Shown: positions 38,107 through 48,477 of the stretch, piece by piece
Position numbering within the stretch: the first letter of the stretch is position 1
Layout of the letters: every line of letters starts with the position of its first letter
The notes under the pieces: generated by a model
The model's database searches: none
What the model was told of the DNA's origin: nothing
What the model saw: only the letters and a program-made list of their open reading frames with translations
Position numbers and translations under genes: made by a program
Assembly (NCBI RefSeq): GCF_000979455.1
Contig: NZ_JJOY01000005.1
Span: forward strand, 186,001 to 250,000
DNA from: Methanosarcina sp. 2.H.T.1A.6
GTDB lineage: Archaea > Halobacteriota > Methanosarcinia > Methanosarcinales > Methanosarcinaceae
Length of the DNA: 64,000 nucleotides
Direction of reading: 5' to 3'

Positions 38107-40367
38107 CTGAAGAAATGAATCTGAGAGTAGCTGAGGCGTATCATAAAGATGTGGGTAGGGGAATTGCAAGAATCGATATCCTTCTGATGCAGCAAATGGA
38201 TCTTGTGAGCGGAGATATAATTGAAATTTCAGGTAAATCCAGGACTTATGCAATTGTCTGGCCTAACGTCGAGCGCGGGCAGGAGAACAGGATCAGAATA
38301 GACGGAAACCTGCGCAGCAATGCAAAGGTTGGAATTGATGACAGGGTTACGATCCAGAAGGTCCAGGCAAAGCATGCGCAAAGGGTCACACTTGCTCCAT
38401 CCCAGCCTGTCAGGCTTGTGGGCGGCGCCCATTACATCCTGAGAATAATCGAGGGCAGACCTCTGAACAAAGGTCAGCAGATCAGGGTTGAAACTGTAAA
38501 TAACCCCCTTACTTTCATCGTAGCATCTACAAGACCCGCAGGGCCGGTTGTTGTCACCAAAGACACTGAAATTGTTATCAAGGAAAAATCATTTGAGGAA
38601 ATCAAGGCTCCGGAAGGTATCTCATACGAGGATATCGGGGGGCTCAGGCGGGAAATCCAGCTTGTCAGGGAAATGATTGAGCTGCCAATGAGGCACCCTG
38701 AACTCTTCCAGAAGCTGGGAATCGAGCCTCCTAAAGGGGTTCTTCTTCATGGGGCCCCCGGGACGGGAAAGACAATGATTGCAAAGGCAGTCGCAAGTGA
38801 AACTGATGCCAGTTTCATTACCATAAGCGGTCCTGAAATCGTTTCCAAATATTATGGGGAAAGTGAACAAAAGCTCCGTGAGATTTTCGAAGAGGCAGAG
38901 AAAGATGCACCTTCCATTATCTTCATAGACGAAATTGACTCCATTGCCCCCAAACGCAGTGAAGTCACCGGAGAAATGGAACGAAGAGTAGTTGCTCAGC
39001 TGCTCTCCCTGATGGACGGGCTCAAGTCCAGGGGGGAAGTCGTGGTCATAGCTGCCACAAACCGCCCAAATTCCATTGATGAAGCTCTCCGTCGCGGTGG
39101 AAGGTTTGACAGGGAAATTGAAATTGGAGTTCCTGACCGGAACGGCAGAAAGCAGATTCTCCTGATCCACACCAGAGGTATGCCTCTTGAAGATGAAGTG
39201 AACCTTGGCGAAATTGCAGATGTGACCCATGGTTTTGTGGGAGCTGACCTGTCCTCGCTCTGCAAGGAGGCCGCGATGCATGCCCTTAGACGGATCACTC
39301 CTGAAATCGATATCGAAGAGGAAATCCCACAGGAAATCATTGACAACCTGGTGGTTACGAAGGAGGACTTTAGGGAAGCCCTGAAGAACATTGAGCCTTC
39401 GGCCATGCGAGAAGTCTACGTTGAAGTTCTGCATGTGGGCTGGGATGATATCGGTGGACTTGAGAAAGCAAAACAGGAACTTATCGAGTCTGTGGAATGG
39501 CCCCTCAAGTATCCTGAAATGTTCAGGGCTGTCAGTATAAAGCCTCCGAGAGGTGTACTGCTTTTCGGGCCTCCGGGTACTGGTAAGACTTTGCTCGCAA
39601 AAGCTGTTGCAAGCGAGAGTGAAGCCAACTTTATAAGTATAAAAGGTCCCGAACTGCTTAGTAAATATGTGGGGGAATCCGAGCGTGCAATCAGGGAAAC
39701 ATTCCGAAAAGCAAAGCAGTCTGCACCAACTGTAATTTTCTTTGATGAGATTGACTCCATTGCTCCGGAAAGAAGCTCTGTTTCCGATACCCACGTCTCC
39801 GAAAGAGTGGTAAGCCAGATCCTTACAGAACTTGACGGGGTAGAGGAACTCAAAGACGTCATCATAGTTGCTGCTACAAACCGACCGGACATGGTAGACC
39901 CTGCTCTCCTCAGACCTGGCCGTTTTGACAGGCTCATTTACATCAAGCCGCCCGGAAAAGAAGGCAGGGAGAAAATCTTTGAGATCCACACAAAAGAAAA
40001 ACCCCTTGCAGAAGACGTAAACCTCTCCGAGCTTGCTGAGATGACCGAGGGATATGTGGGTGCGGATATCGAAGGCGTCTGCAGGGAAGCGGCAATGCTC
40101 GCCCTCAGGGAAATAGTTACCCCGGGTATCAACCGAAAGGACATCCGGGAGAAGATAGGGGACGTTAGGCTTTCCAAAAAACACTTTATAAAAGCAATCC
40201 GCCGTGTAAAGCCTACAATATCCAGAGAAAACCTGAGTGCGTATGAGAAGAGTGCCGAACTCTTTGCCAGGTATGCAACTGAGCTTGAGGAAGAATCTTC
40301 CGAAGCAAAAGAACAGGAAAAGGAAAGCGAGGGAACAGAAGTTCCGAGTTTTCCGCAGTCCGAATGA
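38103..40367 (+). CDS. cdc48: CDC48/p97-type AAA ATPase
   Basis: Hexameric unfoldase that extracts or unfolds proteins, feeding degradation. The 754 residues have a CDC48 N domain (1 to about 165) and two AAA modules: Walker A GAPGTGKT at 217-224 and GPPGTGKT at 489-496, Walker [10 protein letters not shown] and VIFFDEIDS at 272-280 and 544-552. D1 reads [10 protein letters not shown] where most relatives have RPGRFD. The C-terminal tail is acidic, without the hydrophobic HbYX end. A long open frame on the opposite strand is a shadow of codon use. Confidence 0.96.
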   Translation: MTEEMNLRVAEAYHKDVGRGIARIDILLMQQMDLVSGDIIEISGKSRTYAIVWPNVERGQENRIRIDGNLRSNAKVGIDDRVTIQKVQAKHAQRVTLAPSQPVRLVGGAHYILRIIEGRPLNKGQQIRVETVNNPLTFIVASTRPAGPVVVTKDTEIVIKEKSFEEIKAPEGISYEDIGGLRREIQLVREMIELPMRHPELFQKLGIEPPKGVLLHGAPGTGKTMIAKAVASETDASFITISGPEIVSKYYGESEQKLREIFEEAEKDAPSIIFIDEIDSIAPKRSEVTGEMERRVVAQLLSLMDGLKSRGEVVVIAATNRPNSIDEALRRGGRFDREIEIGVPDRNGRKQILLIHTRGMPLEDEVNLGEIADVTHGFVGADLSSLCKEAAMHALRRITPEIDIEEEIPQEIIDNLVVTKEDFREALKNIEPSAMREVYVEVLHVGWDDIGGLEKAKQELIESVEWPLKYPEMFRAVSIKPPRGVLLFGPPGTGKTLLAKAVASESEANFISIKGPELLSKYVGESERAIRETFRKAKQSAPTVIFFDEIDSIAPERSSVSDTHVSERVVSQILTELDGVEELKDVIIVAATNRPDMVDPALLRPGRFDRLIYIKPPGKEGREKIFEIHTKEKPLAEDVNLSELAEMTEGYVGADIEGVCREAAMLALREIVTPGINRKDIREKIGDVRLSKKHFIKAIRRVKPTISRENLSAYEKSAELFARYATELEEESSEAKEQEKESEGTEVPSFPQSE

Positions 40368-40382
40368 GGCTTTGCATGACAT

Positions 40383-40404
40383 ACCGGTTAATACCGGTCT
40401 TTTT
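40383..40404 (+). terminator. Terminator after cdc48
   Basis: ACCGGT, TAAT, ACCGGT, then C and five T. The two blocks are complementary and form a six-base stem with a T run, 15 bases after the stop codon. Confidence 0.7.
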
Positions 40405-40505
40405 AATTTTAGTGGAAAATAACCATTTCAATTAATAACCTTACTGATTTGGGTAATACTCACTTAAGAAACTCAAGACGCATAACTTAATAATGATGTG
40501 ATGAG

Positions 40506-41030
40506 ATGGACAGAGACAGGAGAAAAAGAAGTTTTTTCGATGAAATATTCGGAATTGATCCCCTTAAGGACATGGACGAAATGTTCGAGCGCCTTAGCAG
40601 GGCTATGGGCATGAGTATGGATAACTTCGGGCAGCACCCTTTTGTTTACGGTTTTTCCGTAACCCAGCGGGCAGGGGAAGAGCCTGAAATCCGGGAATTT
40701 GGGAATATCCCGATGTTTGAACAGATGGAAACCGGAGAAAAACGCTATCTTGACATAAGAAAACCCCTTATTGATGTACTGGAATCCGAGGAAAAAGTCC
40801 ACGTGGTTGCCGAGATGCCGGGCATCGAGAAAGAAAACATTCAACTGAACGCAACTGATTTAATACTTGACATCGAAACATTAGATGGGAATCCAAAATA
40901 CTCCGAACGTGTGGAACTGCCCGTAAAGGTGGACCCCCAGAGTGCTAAAGCCACATATAAAAATGGTGTGCTGGAAGTTACCTTTAACCGGCTGGAGTCC
41001 AGTTCCCGAACTTCAATCGATATAGAGTGA
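40506..41030 (+). CDS. Hsp20/alpha-crystallin-family protein 1 (GvpH-like)
   Basis: 174-residue small heat-shock protein. An N-terminal region with FDEIFGIDPLKDMDEMFERL and FVYGFSVTQRAGEEPEIREFGNIP is followed by the alpha-crystallin domain (about 85-170) with AEMPGIEKENIQL and ATYKNGVLEVTF, whose A-x-x-x-NGVL element is typical. It holds aggregating proteins. The YGFSV/REFGN block is shared with archaeal GvpH-type Hsp20. It is the first of two tandem paralogues next to cdc48. Confidence 0.9.
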   Translation: MDRDRRKRSFFDEIFGIDPLKDMDEMFERLSRAMGMSMDNFGQHPFVYGFSVTQRAGEEPEIREFGNIPMFEQMETGEKRYLDIRKPLIDVLESEEKVHVVAEMPGIEKENIQLNATDLILDIETLDGNPKYSERVELPVKVDPQSAKATYKNGVLEVTFNRLESSSRTSIDIE

Positions 41031-41064
41031 TTTTTCGGGAGCAAGAGGAAAATCAGAGGTAATA

Positions 41065-41562
41065 ATGGTGGGCATAAGAAAAAGAAAGGATTTCTTTGAA
41101 GATTTTGGGTCTGAACTTTTTGACAACCTGGAAGAGATGATCGAAGCCCTCCTGGAAGAAATGGGAGAGTCCGTTCCCTTTGTTTACGGATTTTCTATCA
41201 TTCATCGCCCGGGGGAAGATACTGAACTCCGGGAATTTGGAAACGTTCCGGAATACTCTCAAAAAGAAGAGAACTTCTTTGCCTCAGAAACAAAAGAACC
41301 TTTAATTGATATATTTGAAAACGAGGACATGGTGCACGTACTTGCAGAATTTCCGGAGGTTGAAAAGAAAGATCTCCTGCTGCACGCTACCGCTCAGCAC
41401 CTTGAAATTAAAGTCATTGGGCTTTCAGAATATTCGGAAGACGTGGAACTCCCTGTCCTTGTGGATCCGAAGAGTGCAAAAGCAAGTTACAAAAATGGAG
41501 TGCTTGAGGTTACCTTCAGGCGTTGCCCCGAGGAAAGTCCTGTAGCAATAGAGATCAATTAA
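41065..41562 (+). CDS. Hsp20/alpha-crystallin-family protein 2
   Basis: 165 residues, clear paralogue of the preceding gene: DFFEDFGSELFDNLEEMIEALLEEM, VYGFSIIHRPGEDTELREFGNVP, AEFPEVEKKDLLLHA, VDPKSAKASYKNGVLEVTF. The two differ at many positions, so the duplication is not recent. The 34-base gap and CAGAGGTAATA before the ATG suggest co-translation from one mRNA. Confidence 0.9.
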   Translation: MVGIRKRKDFFEDFGSELFDNLEEMIEALLEEMGESVPFVYGFSIIHRPGEDTELREFGNVPEYSQKEENFFASETKEPLIDIFENEDMVHVLAEFPEVEKKDLLLHATAQHLEIKVIGLSEYSEDVELPVLVDPKSAKASYKNGVLEVTFRRCPEESPVAIEIN

Positions 41563-42869
41563 TTCGAAAAGACAGAGGACCGACCGTTTCAGGGCGAAGG
41601 ACAGGAAACAAAAGCCTGAACCCTGATAAATATGTGAGTGTAGAATCAGCATATAGAGGATTTTTTATTTTTCTTCTCTTATTATAGAAGAGAAAATAAT
41701 TCTGAACCTTTTTTCTCCTAAGGCTAGTATTTACTGGCGTTTTAGGGATCTTTGTGTTTGGTTTAATGTACCTTTTTAAGGTAGCATGGGTAGTTTTTAA
41801 ATTATTCGTCCTTTTGCAATTCTCTTAAACATTTTTAAGTATGCCCTGTATATTTTTTAATTTTTATTCTTTTATCGAGAATCTATTCCTTAACGCATTT
41901 CTAGAACAATTCTCTGATCGTTTCAAAACCAGAAGGTTTCGAATAATTATGTTAGATATACTCTTTTCCTTTTTGTGACCTTTTTTTGCCCGCAGTTTCT
42001 TTTTTTTGACAAATTACTTTCTTTCAAGTTTCTTTCTATTTTGATTTTTTTTACTTTCAATGCGCATATTTCTCTTTTTTATCTATTTGATTCATTTTAT
42101 ACGTACGTTTCATTTTTTTGATATATGCACATATATATTTTAAAACTGACTTACTTTCACTGAACCTGCTACTGAATCATTCTCTATTGCTTTCTCAAAT
42201 TAGATTTACAGATTCACAGTTTTAGTGTATAAATAACTTATACTGATTAAGGGAATTACTTACTAACTAATTTCACTAATTATCCTGATTAAATTGCTAC
42301 TCCAAATGGAAATTTTTTTCTTCTGATCTTTATTTTCATATTTTTTTTCCTTGAAATTGCTCTTTTCTTGATAGTGTTTTTTGGAAATATTCAAATATTT
42401 GAGAATCCACATGGAAATTAGTAAACCAGATGCTATCGGTTTTATACCTTTATATTTATTTAGTTCTTATTTGAAGTATTGTATATCGTTTCATTAAACC
42501 CCTCTATGATAAAATCGATAGCGTTAAGAACTGAGAAAAGCTAAAATTTCAATGAGAAAAGTGGGATTTAATTCCAATTACGTAAAAATCTGCAGTTTTG
42601 AAAGGGAGGTATTTGCTGTAATCAGGGAACAATTTGGCAAGATTTCATGTGCAATTTTGGACGCAAAATAGTTTGCTTGATGCTGAAGATGCGTCCAGTA
42701 AAAACCGAAACATTTTTACTATATGACAAAAGAGTATACGCGAGGAAAATATAAGATTACATTATATCTTTATTTTCTATGTGGATTGAATTCTGGATTG
42801 AAACTTTTGAACCTGACTAGTGTTCACTATTAAATAACCAAAAAACTACAGAGGTTGGGTTGATGATTC
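41563..42869. other. 1.3 kb AT-rich intergenic region
   Basis: No gene supported. It is T-rich in the first 800 bases. A 39-codon frame at 42552-42671 (MRKVGFNSNYVKICSFERE...) is the only one that looks protein-like and ends in TAG; it has no recognisable domain. A TATA-like AAATATAAG at about 42747 suits the mrp operon. Confidence 0.5.
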
Positions 42870-45281
42870 ATGGATCCATTTAATGCAATAGTAATAGCTG
42901 TCTTTTTACCATTTATACTTGCATGGACATTACCTGTATTATATAGAGTATTCAAACAGAGGATTGGCTGGATTTCGGCACTTATTGCATTTACGTGTTT
43001 TGTGTTGAACGCTCAGGTAATCCCGTACGCTATGGCAGGCACTCCTGTTAAGGGTTCGTGGGACTGGTTACCGGCAGCTGGTCTATCCTTAGACTTTTAC
43101 GGAGACGGCATGGCCGTTCTCCTGGCATTAATCGTTTCAGGCGTTGGTGTTATCATCATGTCCTATTCAAACGGTTATATGTCCACAAAGGAAGACCTAC
43201 CAAGGTACTACCAGTGGCTCTTACTCTTTATGGGTGCAATGCTGGGCATTGCCTATACAGATAATACTATCCAGATGTTTATTTTCTGGGAACTGACTAG
43301 TATAACATCTTTTATGCTTATCGGATACTGGAGAGAAAGACCAGAATCCGTATATGGCGCAACCAAAGCCTTTCTGATAACTGCCGGTGGCGGACTTGTC
43401 ATGTTCGCAGGCTTCCTGATGCTTAGGGTTGTTACAGGCACCTATGGTATCTCTGAAGTCGCTCAGAGTTCAGAACTCCTTTCAACATTACACGGAAGTC
43501 CGTTTTATGTTGCAGTCCTGGTTCTGATCTTCATTGGAGCTGCTTCCAAATCTGCACAGGGCCCATTCTATATATGGCTACCCAACGCTATGGAAGCTCC
43601 GACCCCTGTGAGCGCCTTCCTGCACTCGGCTACAATGGTCAAGGCTGGTGTCTATCTGGTTGCAAGGATGCATCCTATCCTTTCGGGAACCCCCGAATGG
43701 CTGATCCTGGTTTCAGGAACGGGGATGTTCACCATGGTTATGGCGGGCTTCCTGGCTTTCCGGCAGACCGACATCAAAGCCATCCTGGCTTACTCGACAA
43801 TCAGCCAGCTGGCCTACCTGATGACCATGTATGGTTACAGTACGGCTGAACATCCGGGACTGGGTTTTGCTGCAGCAACCTTCCACCTGCTGAACCACTC
43901 CACCTTTAAGGCTACCCTCTTCCTGGTGGCAGGTATCGTGGCTCACGAGGCGACAACTCGAGATATCAGAAAACTGGGTGGTTTGCGTAAGGAGATGCCA
44001 AAAACGTTCATAGTTGCGGTGATCGCAGCAGCTTCGATGGCAGGTGTCCCTCCCCTCAACGGGTTCCTGAGCAAGGAAATGTTCTACGAGACATCTCTTG
44101 AAATCGGAGAACTGGTTTCAGAAACTTATGGAGGACCGTGGGCTATTGTCTTCCCCGCTGTTGCAGTGGCCGGTGGTGTGTTCACCCTCATGTACTCTAT
44201 CAAACTGATAGATGGGATCTTCCTCGGAGAGAGGACACACGACCACGATGTCCCTCACCACATTCACGATGCCCCCTGGGTTATGCTGGCTCCGGCAGTC
44301 TTCCTTGCAGGTCTGATCATCTTCTTCGGGCTCTACCCCAAGTTCCCGGTTGATTATCTGATCCAGCCTGCCTATAGCGGACTTGTCCCGCATGCTGATA
44401 CTCTGCACATCAAGCTCTGGCATGGGATTACCACGCCGCTTTTGATGACGATAGCAACTTTTGCCATCGGTCTTGTACTCTACAAGTTCTATGACTCAAT
44501 TGCTGCCTGGCAGAACAGTTTCAATGCCAAGCTCCCCTGGATCAGCGTGAACTACTGGTATGATGCAACAGTAAACAATGCAAAGGGTATAGCCGCCAAG
44601 TTCGGAGCAGTTACCCAGCCAGGACCTATCGGAGGTTATATCAAAGCTGCAATGCTTTTCATGATCTTCCTGATCCTGTGGCCAGTGTACACCCAGGGTA
44701 TAAGTCTGGGAAGCATCTTCCCTGAAGGACTGAACTTCAATTCACAGCCTTATGAGATCGTGCTTTATGCTCTGATGATTGTGGCAGCGCTTGGTGCTGC
44801 GATAATCCCTAAATATCTGCCTGCGGTCCTGTCTCTCTCGGCTCTGGGTTTCCTGGTATCCCTGCTTTACATGTACCTGAAGGCTCCTGACCTTGCAATG
44901 ACACAGGTCTGTGTGGAAACGCTGTCAACCATTATCTTCATCCTGGCAATCATTAAGATTCCTCAAAAATTCAAGGAACCTATGCCAGCGGGTAAGGTTA
45001 TGGTGAATTTCGCAATCTCGGCAGTGGTTACATTTGCAGTTTTTGCCTTAATGGTAAACGCAAACGCCGGAATGCTTGCACCGTTTGAGTCCTTCTCTCA
45101 CTACTTCATAGACAAAAGCCTGCAAATGACAGGTGGGCTTAACGTTGTCAACGTGATAGTCGTGGACTTCAGAGGGTATGATACCATTGGAGAAATTTCG
45201 GTTCTTTCCCTTGCAGCTCTTGGTGTCTATAACCTGATCCTGAGCAGAGCAGGAAAAGCTGAGGGAGGTGAAGAAGAGTGA
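42870..45281 (+). CDS. mrpA: Mrp-type Na+/H+ antiporter subunit A
   Basis: 803-residue membrane protein related to complex I subunit NuoL: about 16-18 helices with the conserved FWELTSITSFMLIGYW glutamate and the lysine in PTPVSAFLHSATMVKAGVYL. The last about 170 residues (DLAMTQVCVETLSTIIFIL ... VVNVIVVDFRGYDTIGEI) form the MrpB-like domain that is fused to MrpA in many organisms. It forms an antiport channel with MrpD. The ATG follows GAGGT at a rather long distance. GTGA overlap links it to mrpB. Confidence 0.95.
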   Translation: MDPFNAIVIAVFLPFILAWTLPVLYRVFKQRIGWISALIAFTCFVLNAQVIPYAMAGTPVKGSWDWLPAAGLSLDFYGDGMAVLLALIVSGVGVIIMSYSNGYMSTKEDLPRYYQWLLLFMGAMLGIAYTDNTIQMFIFWELTSITSFMLIGYWRERPESVYGATKAFLITAGGGLVMFAGFLMLRVVTGTYGISEVAQSSELLSTLHGSPFYVAVLVLIFIGAASKSAQGPFYIWLPNAMEAPTPVSAFLHSATMVKAGVYLVARMHPILSGTPEWLILVSGTGMFTMVMAGFLAFRQTDIKAILAYSTISQLAYLMTMYGYSTAEHPGLGFAAATFHLLNHSTFKATLFLVAGIVAHEATTRDIRKLGGLRKEMPKTFIVAVIAAASMAGVPPLNGFLSKEMFYETSLEIGELVSETYGGPWAIVFPAVAVAGGVFTLMYSIKLIDGIFLGERTHDHDVPHHIHDAPWVMLAPAVFLAGLIIFFGLYPKFPVDYLIQPAYSGLVPHADTLHIKLWHGITTPLLMTIATFAIGLVLYKFYDSIAAWQNSFNAKLPWISVNYWYDATVNNAKGIAAKFGAVTQPGPIGGYIKAAMLFMIFLILWPVYTQGISLGSIFPEGLNFNSQPYEIVLYALMIVAALGAAIIPKYLPAVLSLSALGFLVSLLYMYLKAPDLAMTQVCVETLSTIIFILAIIKIPQKFKEPMPAGKVMVNFAISAVVTFAVFALMVNANAGMLAPFESFSHYFIDKSLQMTGGLNVVNVIVVDFRGYDTIGEISVLSLAALGVYNLILSRAGKAEGGEEE

Positions 45282-45724
45282 CCACGGTAATTACCAAAAC
45301 GATTGCAAAGATCTGCCTGATGGTGGACATGCTGTACTCTATCGATCTTTTGTTGATTGGTGGAAACAGGCCAGGCGGCGGTTTCATTGGTGGTGTGCTG
45401 TGTGCTTGTGGAATCGGACTTATCTACGTGGCATACGGATTCGATGACATCAAGAAAATCTGGAACCCCGACTGGCACACATGGTTTGGCTATGGGCTCC
45501 TGTTTGCAAGTATTACGGCATGGTCTCCCTTATTTGCAGGCCACAACTACTTCAGAAGTGCCTTTGATTTCATTCCTGTAGTAGTAGGAGGCATTCACCT
45601 TGGTGAGATTGAACTGGTTTCTTCCATGTTCTTTGACCTTGGTGTGTACTTTGTAGTGGTCGGAGGACTGCTATTTATTGTGACTAAAGTAGGAACTGAC
45701 AAAGCTTCGGAGGGTGGAAAATGA
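45278..45724 (+). CDS. mrpB: Mrp-type Na+/H+ antiporter subunit B
   Basis: 148 residues with four hydrophobic helices and the MrpB motif RPGGGFIGGVLCACG near residue 30. GTG start overlapping the mrpA stop (GTGA), and its own stop overlaps mrpC in ATGA. AGGTGAAG lies just before the start. Confidence 0.93.
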   Translation: MTTVITKTIAKICLMVDMLYSIDLLLIGGNRPGGGFIGGVLCACGIGLIYVAYGFDDIKKIWNPDWHTWFGYGLLFASITAWSPLFAGHNYFRSAFDFIPVVVGGIHLGEIELVSSMFFDLGVYFVVVGGLLFIVTKVGTDKASEGGK

Positions 45725-46146
45725 ATAACACTCTTCTCGCACTTACCATTTCCCTGCTCTTTGGAATCGGAACTTTCCTGATTTTCCGCAGGGATATGAT
45801 GAAAGTCATCATCGGTTTCGGGATCATATCCCACTCTATAAACCTTTACATAGTTGCCGGCGGAGTCTTCAGTGACGGTACGCTTGTACCGATTCTGGAG
45901 CACCAGCAAGCTGTTGAGGGCCTTAACCAGGGCCTTATCTATAACGATAACCTGGCAGCTGGAATAATCGGGCCAATAACAACCAATCCGTATACAGCAT
46001 TCGTGGATCCTCTTGTGCAGGCTCTCGTGCTCACGGCAATTGTGATCGGGCTTGCAACCACTGCTTTCATATTGACCCTTGCGTACCGCATTAATGAAGA
46101 ATATGGTACTATTGATGTAGGGGAACTCAGGAGGTTGTGGGGATGA
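45721..46146 (+). CDS. mrpC: Mrp-type Na+/H+ antiporter subunit C
   Basis: 141 residues, three helices, related to NuoK: FRRDMMKVIIGFGIISHSINL and VDPLVQALVLTAIVIGLATTAF, the second being the invariant Mrp/NuoK D-P-x-x-Q-A-L-x-L-T-A-I-V-I block. Four-base ATGA overlaps with mrpB and mrpD. Confidence 0.94.
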   Translation: MNNTLLALTISLLFGIGTFLIFRRDMMKVIIGFGIISHSINLYIVAGGVFSDGTLVPILEHQQAVEGLNQGLIYNDNLAAGIIGPITTNPYTAFVDPLVQALVLTAIVIGLATTAFILTLAYRINEEYGTIDVGELRRLWG

Positions 46147-47711
46147 GCTTCTTAATGCAGCATCTGCCCATGTTCCTGATCGCCATACCTTTGTTAATGG
46201 CTCCTCTTACTATCCTCAGCAAGAATTACCCTGGATTCCAGAAAGCTCTTGATATAGTAGTGAGCATCGGCTTACTGGCTTTAAGCGGGCTGCTTATCTA
46301 TACGGTCTGGAACGACGGAATAATAGTATATGAGGTAGGTGAGTTCGGAAAGTACGGAATTGTGCTTGTAGCCGATCTTTTGAGCTCAAGTATGGTTGTC
46401 CTGAGTTGCCTTATAGGCTGTATGGGTCTGATTTATTCCTACGATTATATAGAGAGTAAATCCCTGAACCTGACCTATCATTCCCTGTACAACCTGATGC
46501 TTGCAGGTATCAACGGAATCTTCCTGACAGGCGATATTTTCAACCTGTTTGTCTTCTTCGAGATCATGCTGCTCTCTTCAGGAGCTTTGATCGTTGCAAA
46601 TGAAACCTCAAAGGTTACGAAGATCTCGGATAAGATGGAAGCTACCATGAAGTACATTGTACTGAACATGCTCGGTTCAAATGCGATGCTGCTTGCAGTC
46701 ACTTCTCTGTACGCATCCGTCGGTTCTCTGAACATGGCTGACATTGCACTTAAGGTCAGGATTCTTGCCGATGCAGGTACAATGCCCTGGCACATGTACG
46801 CTATTGGTCTGCTTTTCATTATCGTATTCGCTGGAAAAGCAGCAGTCTTTCCTCTGCACTACTGGCTTCCGGATGTTCACCCCACAGCTCCGTCCCCGAT
46901 CAGTGCGATGCTCAGTGGTGTGATTATCAAGATCGGAGCCTATGGTATACTCAGGGTCCTCTTTGTTATCTTTGCACCTCTCAAAGGAGTGTACGGACCG
47001 ATCATTCTACTGCTCGCTCTCATCACTATAGGACTTGGAGCCACAGCTGCAATAGGACAGAACGACGTCAAACGTTTGCTAGCTTACTCCAGTGTATCCC
47101 AGATAGGATATGTTTTCCTGGGTTTTGGAATGGGAGCAATTGCACTTGAAGCAGGTGAAATTGCAGGTGGGACTTTAATCGTTGCGGCATCTTTTGTCTA
47201 CCTGGTAAACCACGCTATTGCCAAGAGTATGTTGTTCCTTACTTCGGGTGGTATTATTCACCATGCAGAAACCAGGGACATGCGTAAGATGGGAGGCATG
47301 ATCAACAGTAATCCCTTAATGGCTTTCTCCTTCCTTGTAGGAGCCATGTCCATTGGTGGAGTACCCCCGATGGGCGGATTTATTGGTAAGTTCTCTCTCT
47401 TCGATGCAGGACTCAGATCGGCATTCTATCTCCCTATAGCTATTGCGTTATTATTTGCATTCTTTACTCTGTTCTATATGTTCAGAGGCTGGATGCTTAT
47501 TTTCTGGGGAGAGAGAGACCCGCAGTACGGCGAGTATTCCCACCACAAACTGTCCATATTGATTGTAGGTCCGATCATGCTGCTGGCAGCTCTTGTGTTC
47601 ATTCTCGGAATATTTGGCAACCCGATCCTTGAAATTGCACAGACCATAGCGATGCAGATCACTGATCCGCAGCCGTATATTGATGCAGTATTATTGAGGG
47701 TGATTAGATGA
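46143..47711 (+). CDS. mrpD: Mrp-type Na+/H+ antiporter subunit D
   Basis: 522-residue antiporter subunit of the NuoM/N type with about 14 helices; FNLFVFFEIMLLSSGALI carries the conserved glutamate and KAAVFPLHYWLPDVHPTAPSPISAMLSG the lysine. I choose ATG 46143, which overlaps the mrpC stop as ATGA and lies seven bases after AGGAGGT; a GTG two codons earlier is less likely. Confidence 0.94.
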   Translation: MSFLMQHLPMFLIAIPLLMAPLTILSKNYPGFQKALDIVVSIGLLALSGLLIYTVWNDGIIVYEVGEFGKYGIVLVADLLSSSMVVLSCLIGCMGLIYSYDYIESKSLNLTYHSLYNLMLAGINGIFLTGDIFNLFVFFEIMLLSSGALIVANETSKVTKISDKMEATMKYIVLNMLGSNAMLLAVTSLYASVGSLNMADIALKVRILADAGTMPWHMYAIGLLFIIVFAGKAAVFPLHYWLPDVHPTAPSPISAMLSGVIIKIGAYGILRVLFVIFAPLKGVYGPIILLLALITIGLGATAAIGQNDVKRLLAYSSVSQIGYVFLGFGMGAIALEAGEIAGGTLIVAASFVYLVNHAIAKSMLFLTSGGIIHHAETRDMRKMGGMINSNPLMAFSFLVGAMSIGGVPPMGGFIGKFSLFDAGLRSAFYLPIAIALLFAFFTLFYMFRGWMLIFWGERDPQYGEYSHHKLSILIVGPIMLLAALVFILGIFGNPILEIAQTIAMQITDPQPYIDAVLLRVIR

Positions 47712-48205
47712 AGCGTCGTTTGATTACTTACATGGCACTCCCGGTCGTCTGGTGTCTGGTCAGTGGGTATGTAACCATCGGCAGTCTGTTTCTTGGCCTC
47801 ATCTTCGGAATGATAGTTGTAGAGCCTTTCAGCAAACTGTACAGGCTGGATGAAGTGGTACACCCGACAGGGGATTGGCTGGCAAAGATTCCCAAGAAAA
47901 TAAAGTACTTCTATGTGCTGATAAAGGAGATTATAAAAGCCAACATTGTTGTCGCAAAGATCGTTCTTAGTCCCACAATCAACATCAAACCCGGAATTAT
48001 CGCGGTTCCTATAAGGACCAAGACCAATATAGGCATCACCGGGATTGCAAACACGATCACGCTGACTCCCGGAACCCTGACCGTGGACATATCGGATGAC
48101 AAATCCATTCTTTATGTCCATTCAATCGATGCGACCGATCCGCAGGGAGTTCGTGATTCCATCAGGGATGATCTTGAAAAATATGTGCTGGAGGCATTCG
48201 AATGA
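47708..48205 (+). CDS. mrpE: Mrp-type Na+/H+ antiporter subunit E
   Basis: 165 residues: two N-terminal helices (about 5-40), then a soluble domain with NTITLTPGTLTVDISDDKSILYVHSID, the MrpE signature. Overlaps mrpD and mrpF by ATGA. Confidence 0.93.
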   Translation: MKRRLITYMALPVVWCLVSGYVTIGSLFLGLIFGMIVVEPFSKLYRLDEVVHPTGDWLAKIPKKIKYFYVLIKEIIKANIVVAKIVLSPTINIKPGIIAVPIRTKTNIGITGIANTITLTPGTLTVDISDDKSILYVHSIDATDPQGVRDSIRDDLEKYVLEAFE

Positions 48206-48477
48206 TTATCTCACTGGAACAGGCAGATTTCCTAGCGTTGATCGTGATGGTCGTCGCCACAGCTCCCTGTATTTACAGAGTGCTGTATGGTCCGACCCTT
48301 GCTGACAGGATTGCGGCAGAAGATGCCATGGGTAATGCCCTGTGTGTTATTTTCGCACTTTACGCTTATCAGGCAAGTTCGATCTTCCTGATGGACGTAG
48401 CCATGCTTCTTGCAATCATTTCCTTCGTAGGAACGGTTATAGTGGCAAAATACCTTGATAAAGGGGAGGTGCTCTGA
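48202..48477 (+). CDS. mrpF: Mrp-type Na+/H+ antiporter subunit F
   Basis: 91 residues with three helices and YRVLYGPTLADRIAAEDAMG, the MrpF motif, followed by FLMDVAMLLAIISFVGTVIVAKY. Overlaps mrpE by four bases and mrpG by one. Confidence 0.93.
   Translation: MIISLEQADFLALIVMVVATAPCIYRVLYGPTLADRIAAEDAMGNALCVIFALYAYQASSIFLMDVAMLLAIISFVGTVIVAKYLDKGEVL

Noticed and set aside
38622-40382. A 586-codon open frame opposite cdc48
   Set aside because: It mirrors the codon pattern of cdc48, has no ribosome-binding site or domain, and the sense gene is certain.
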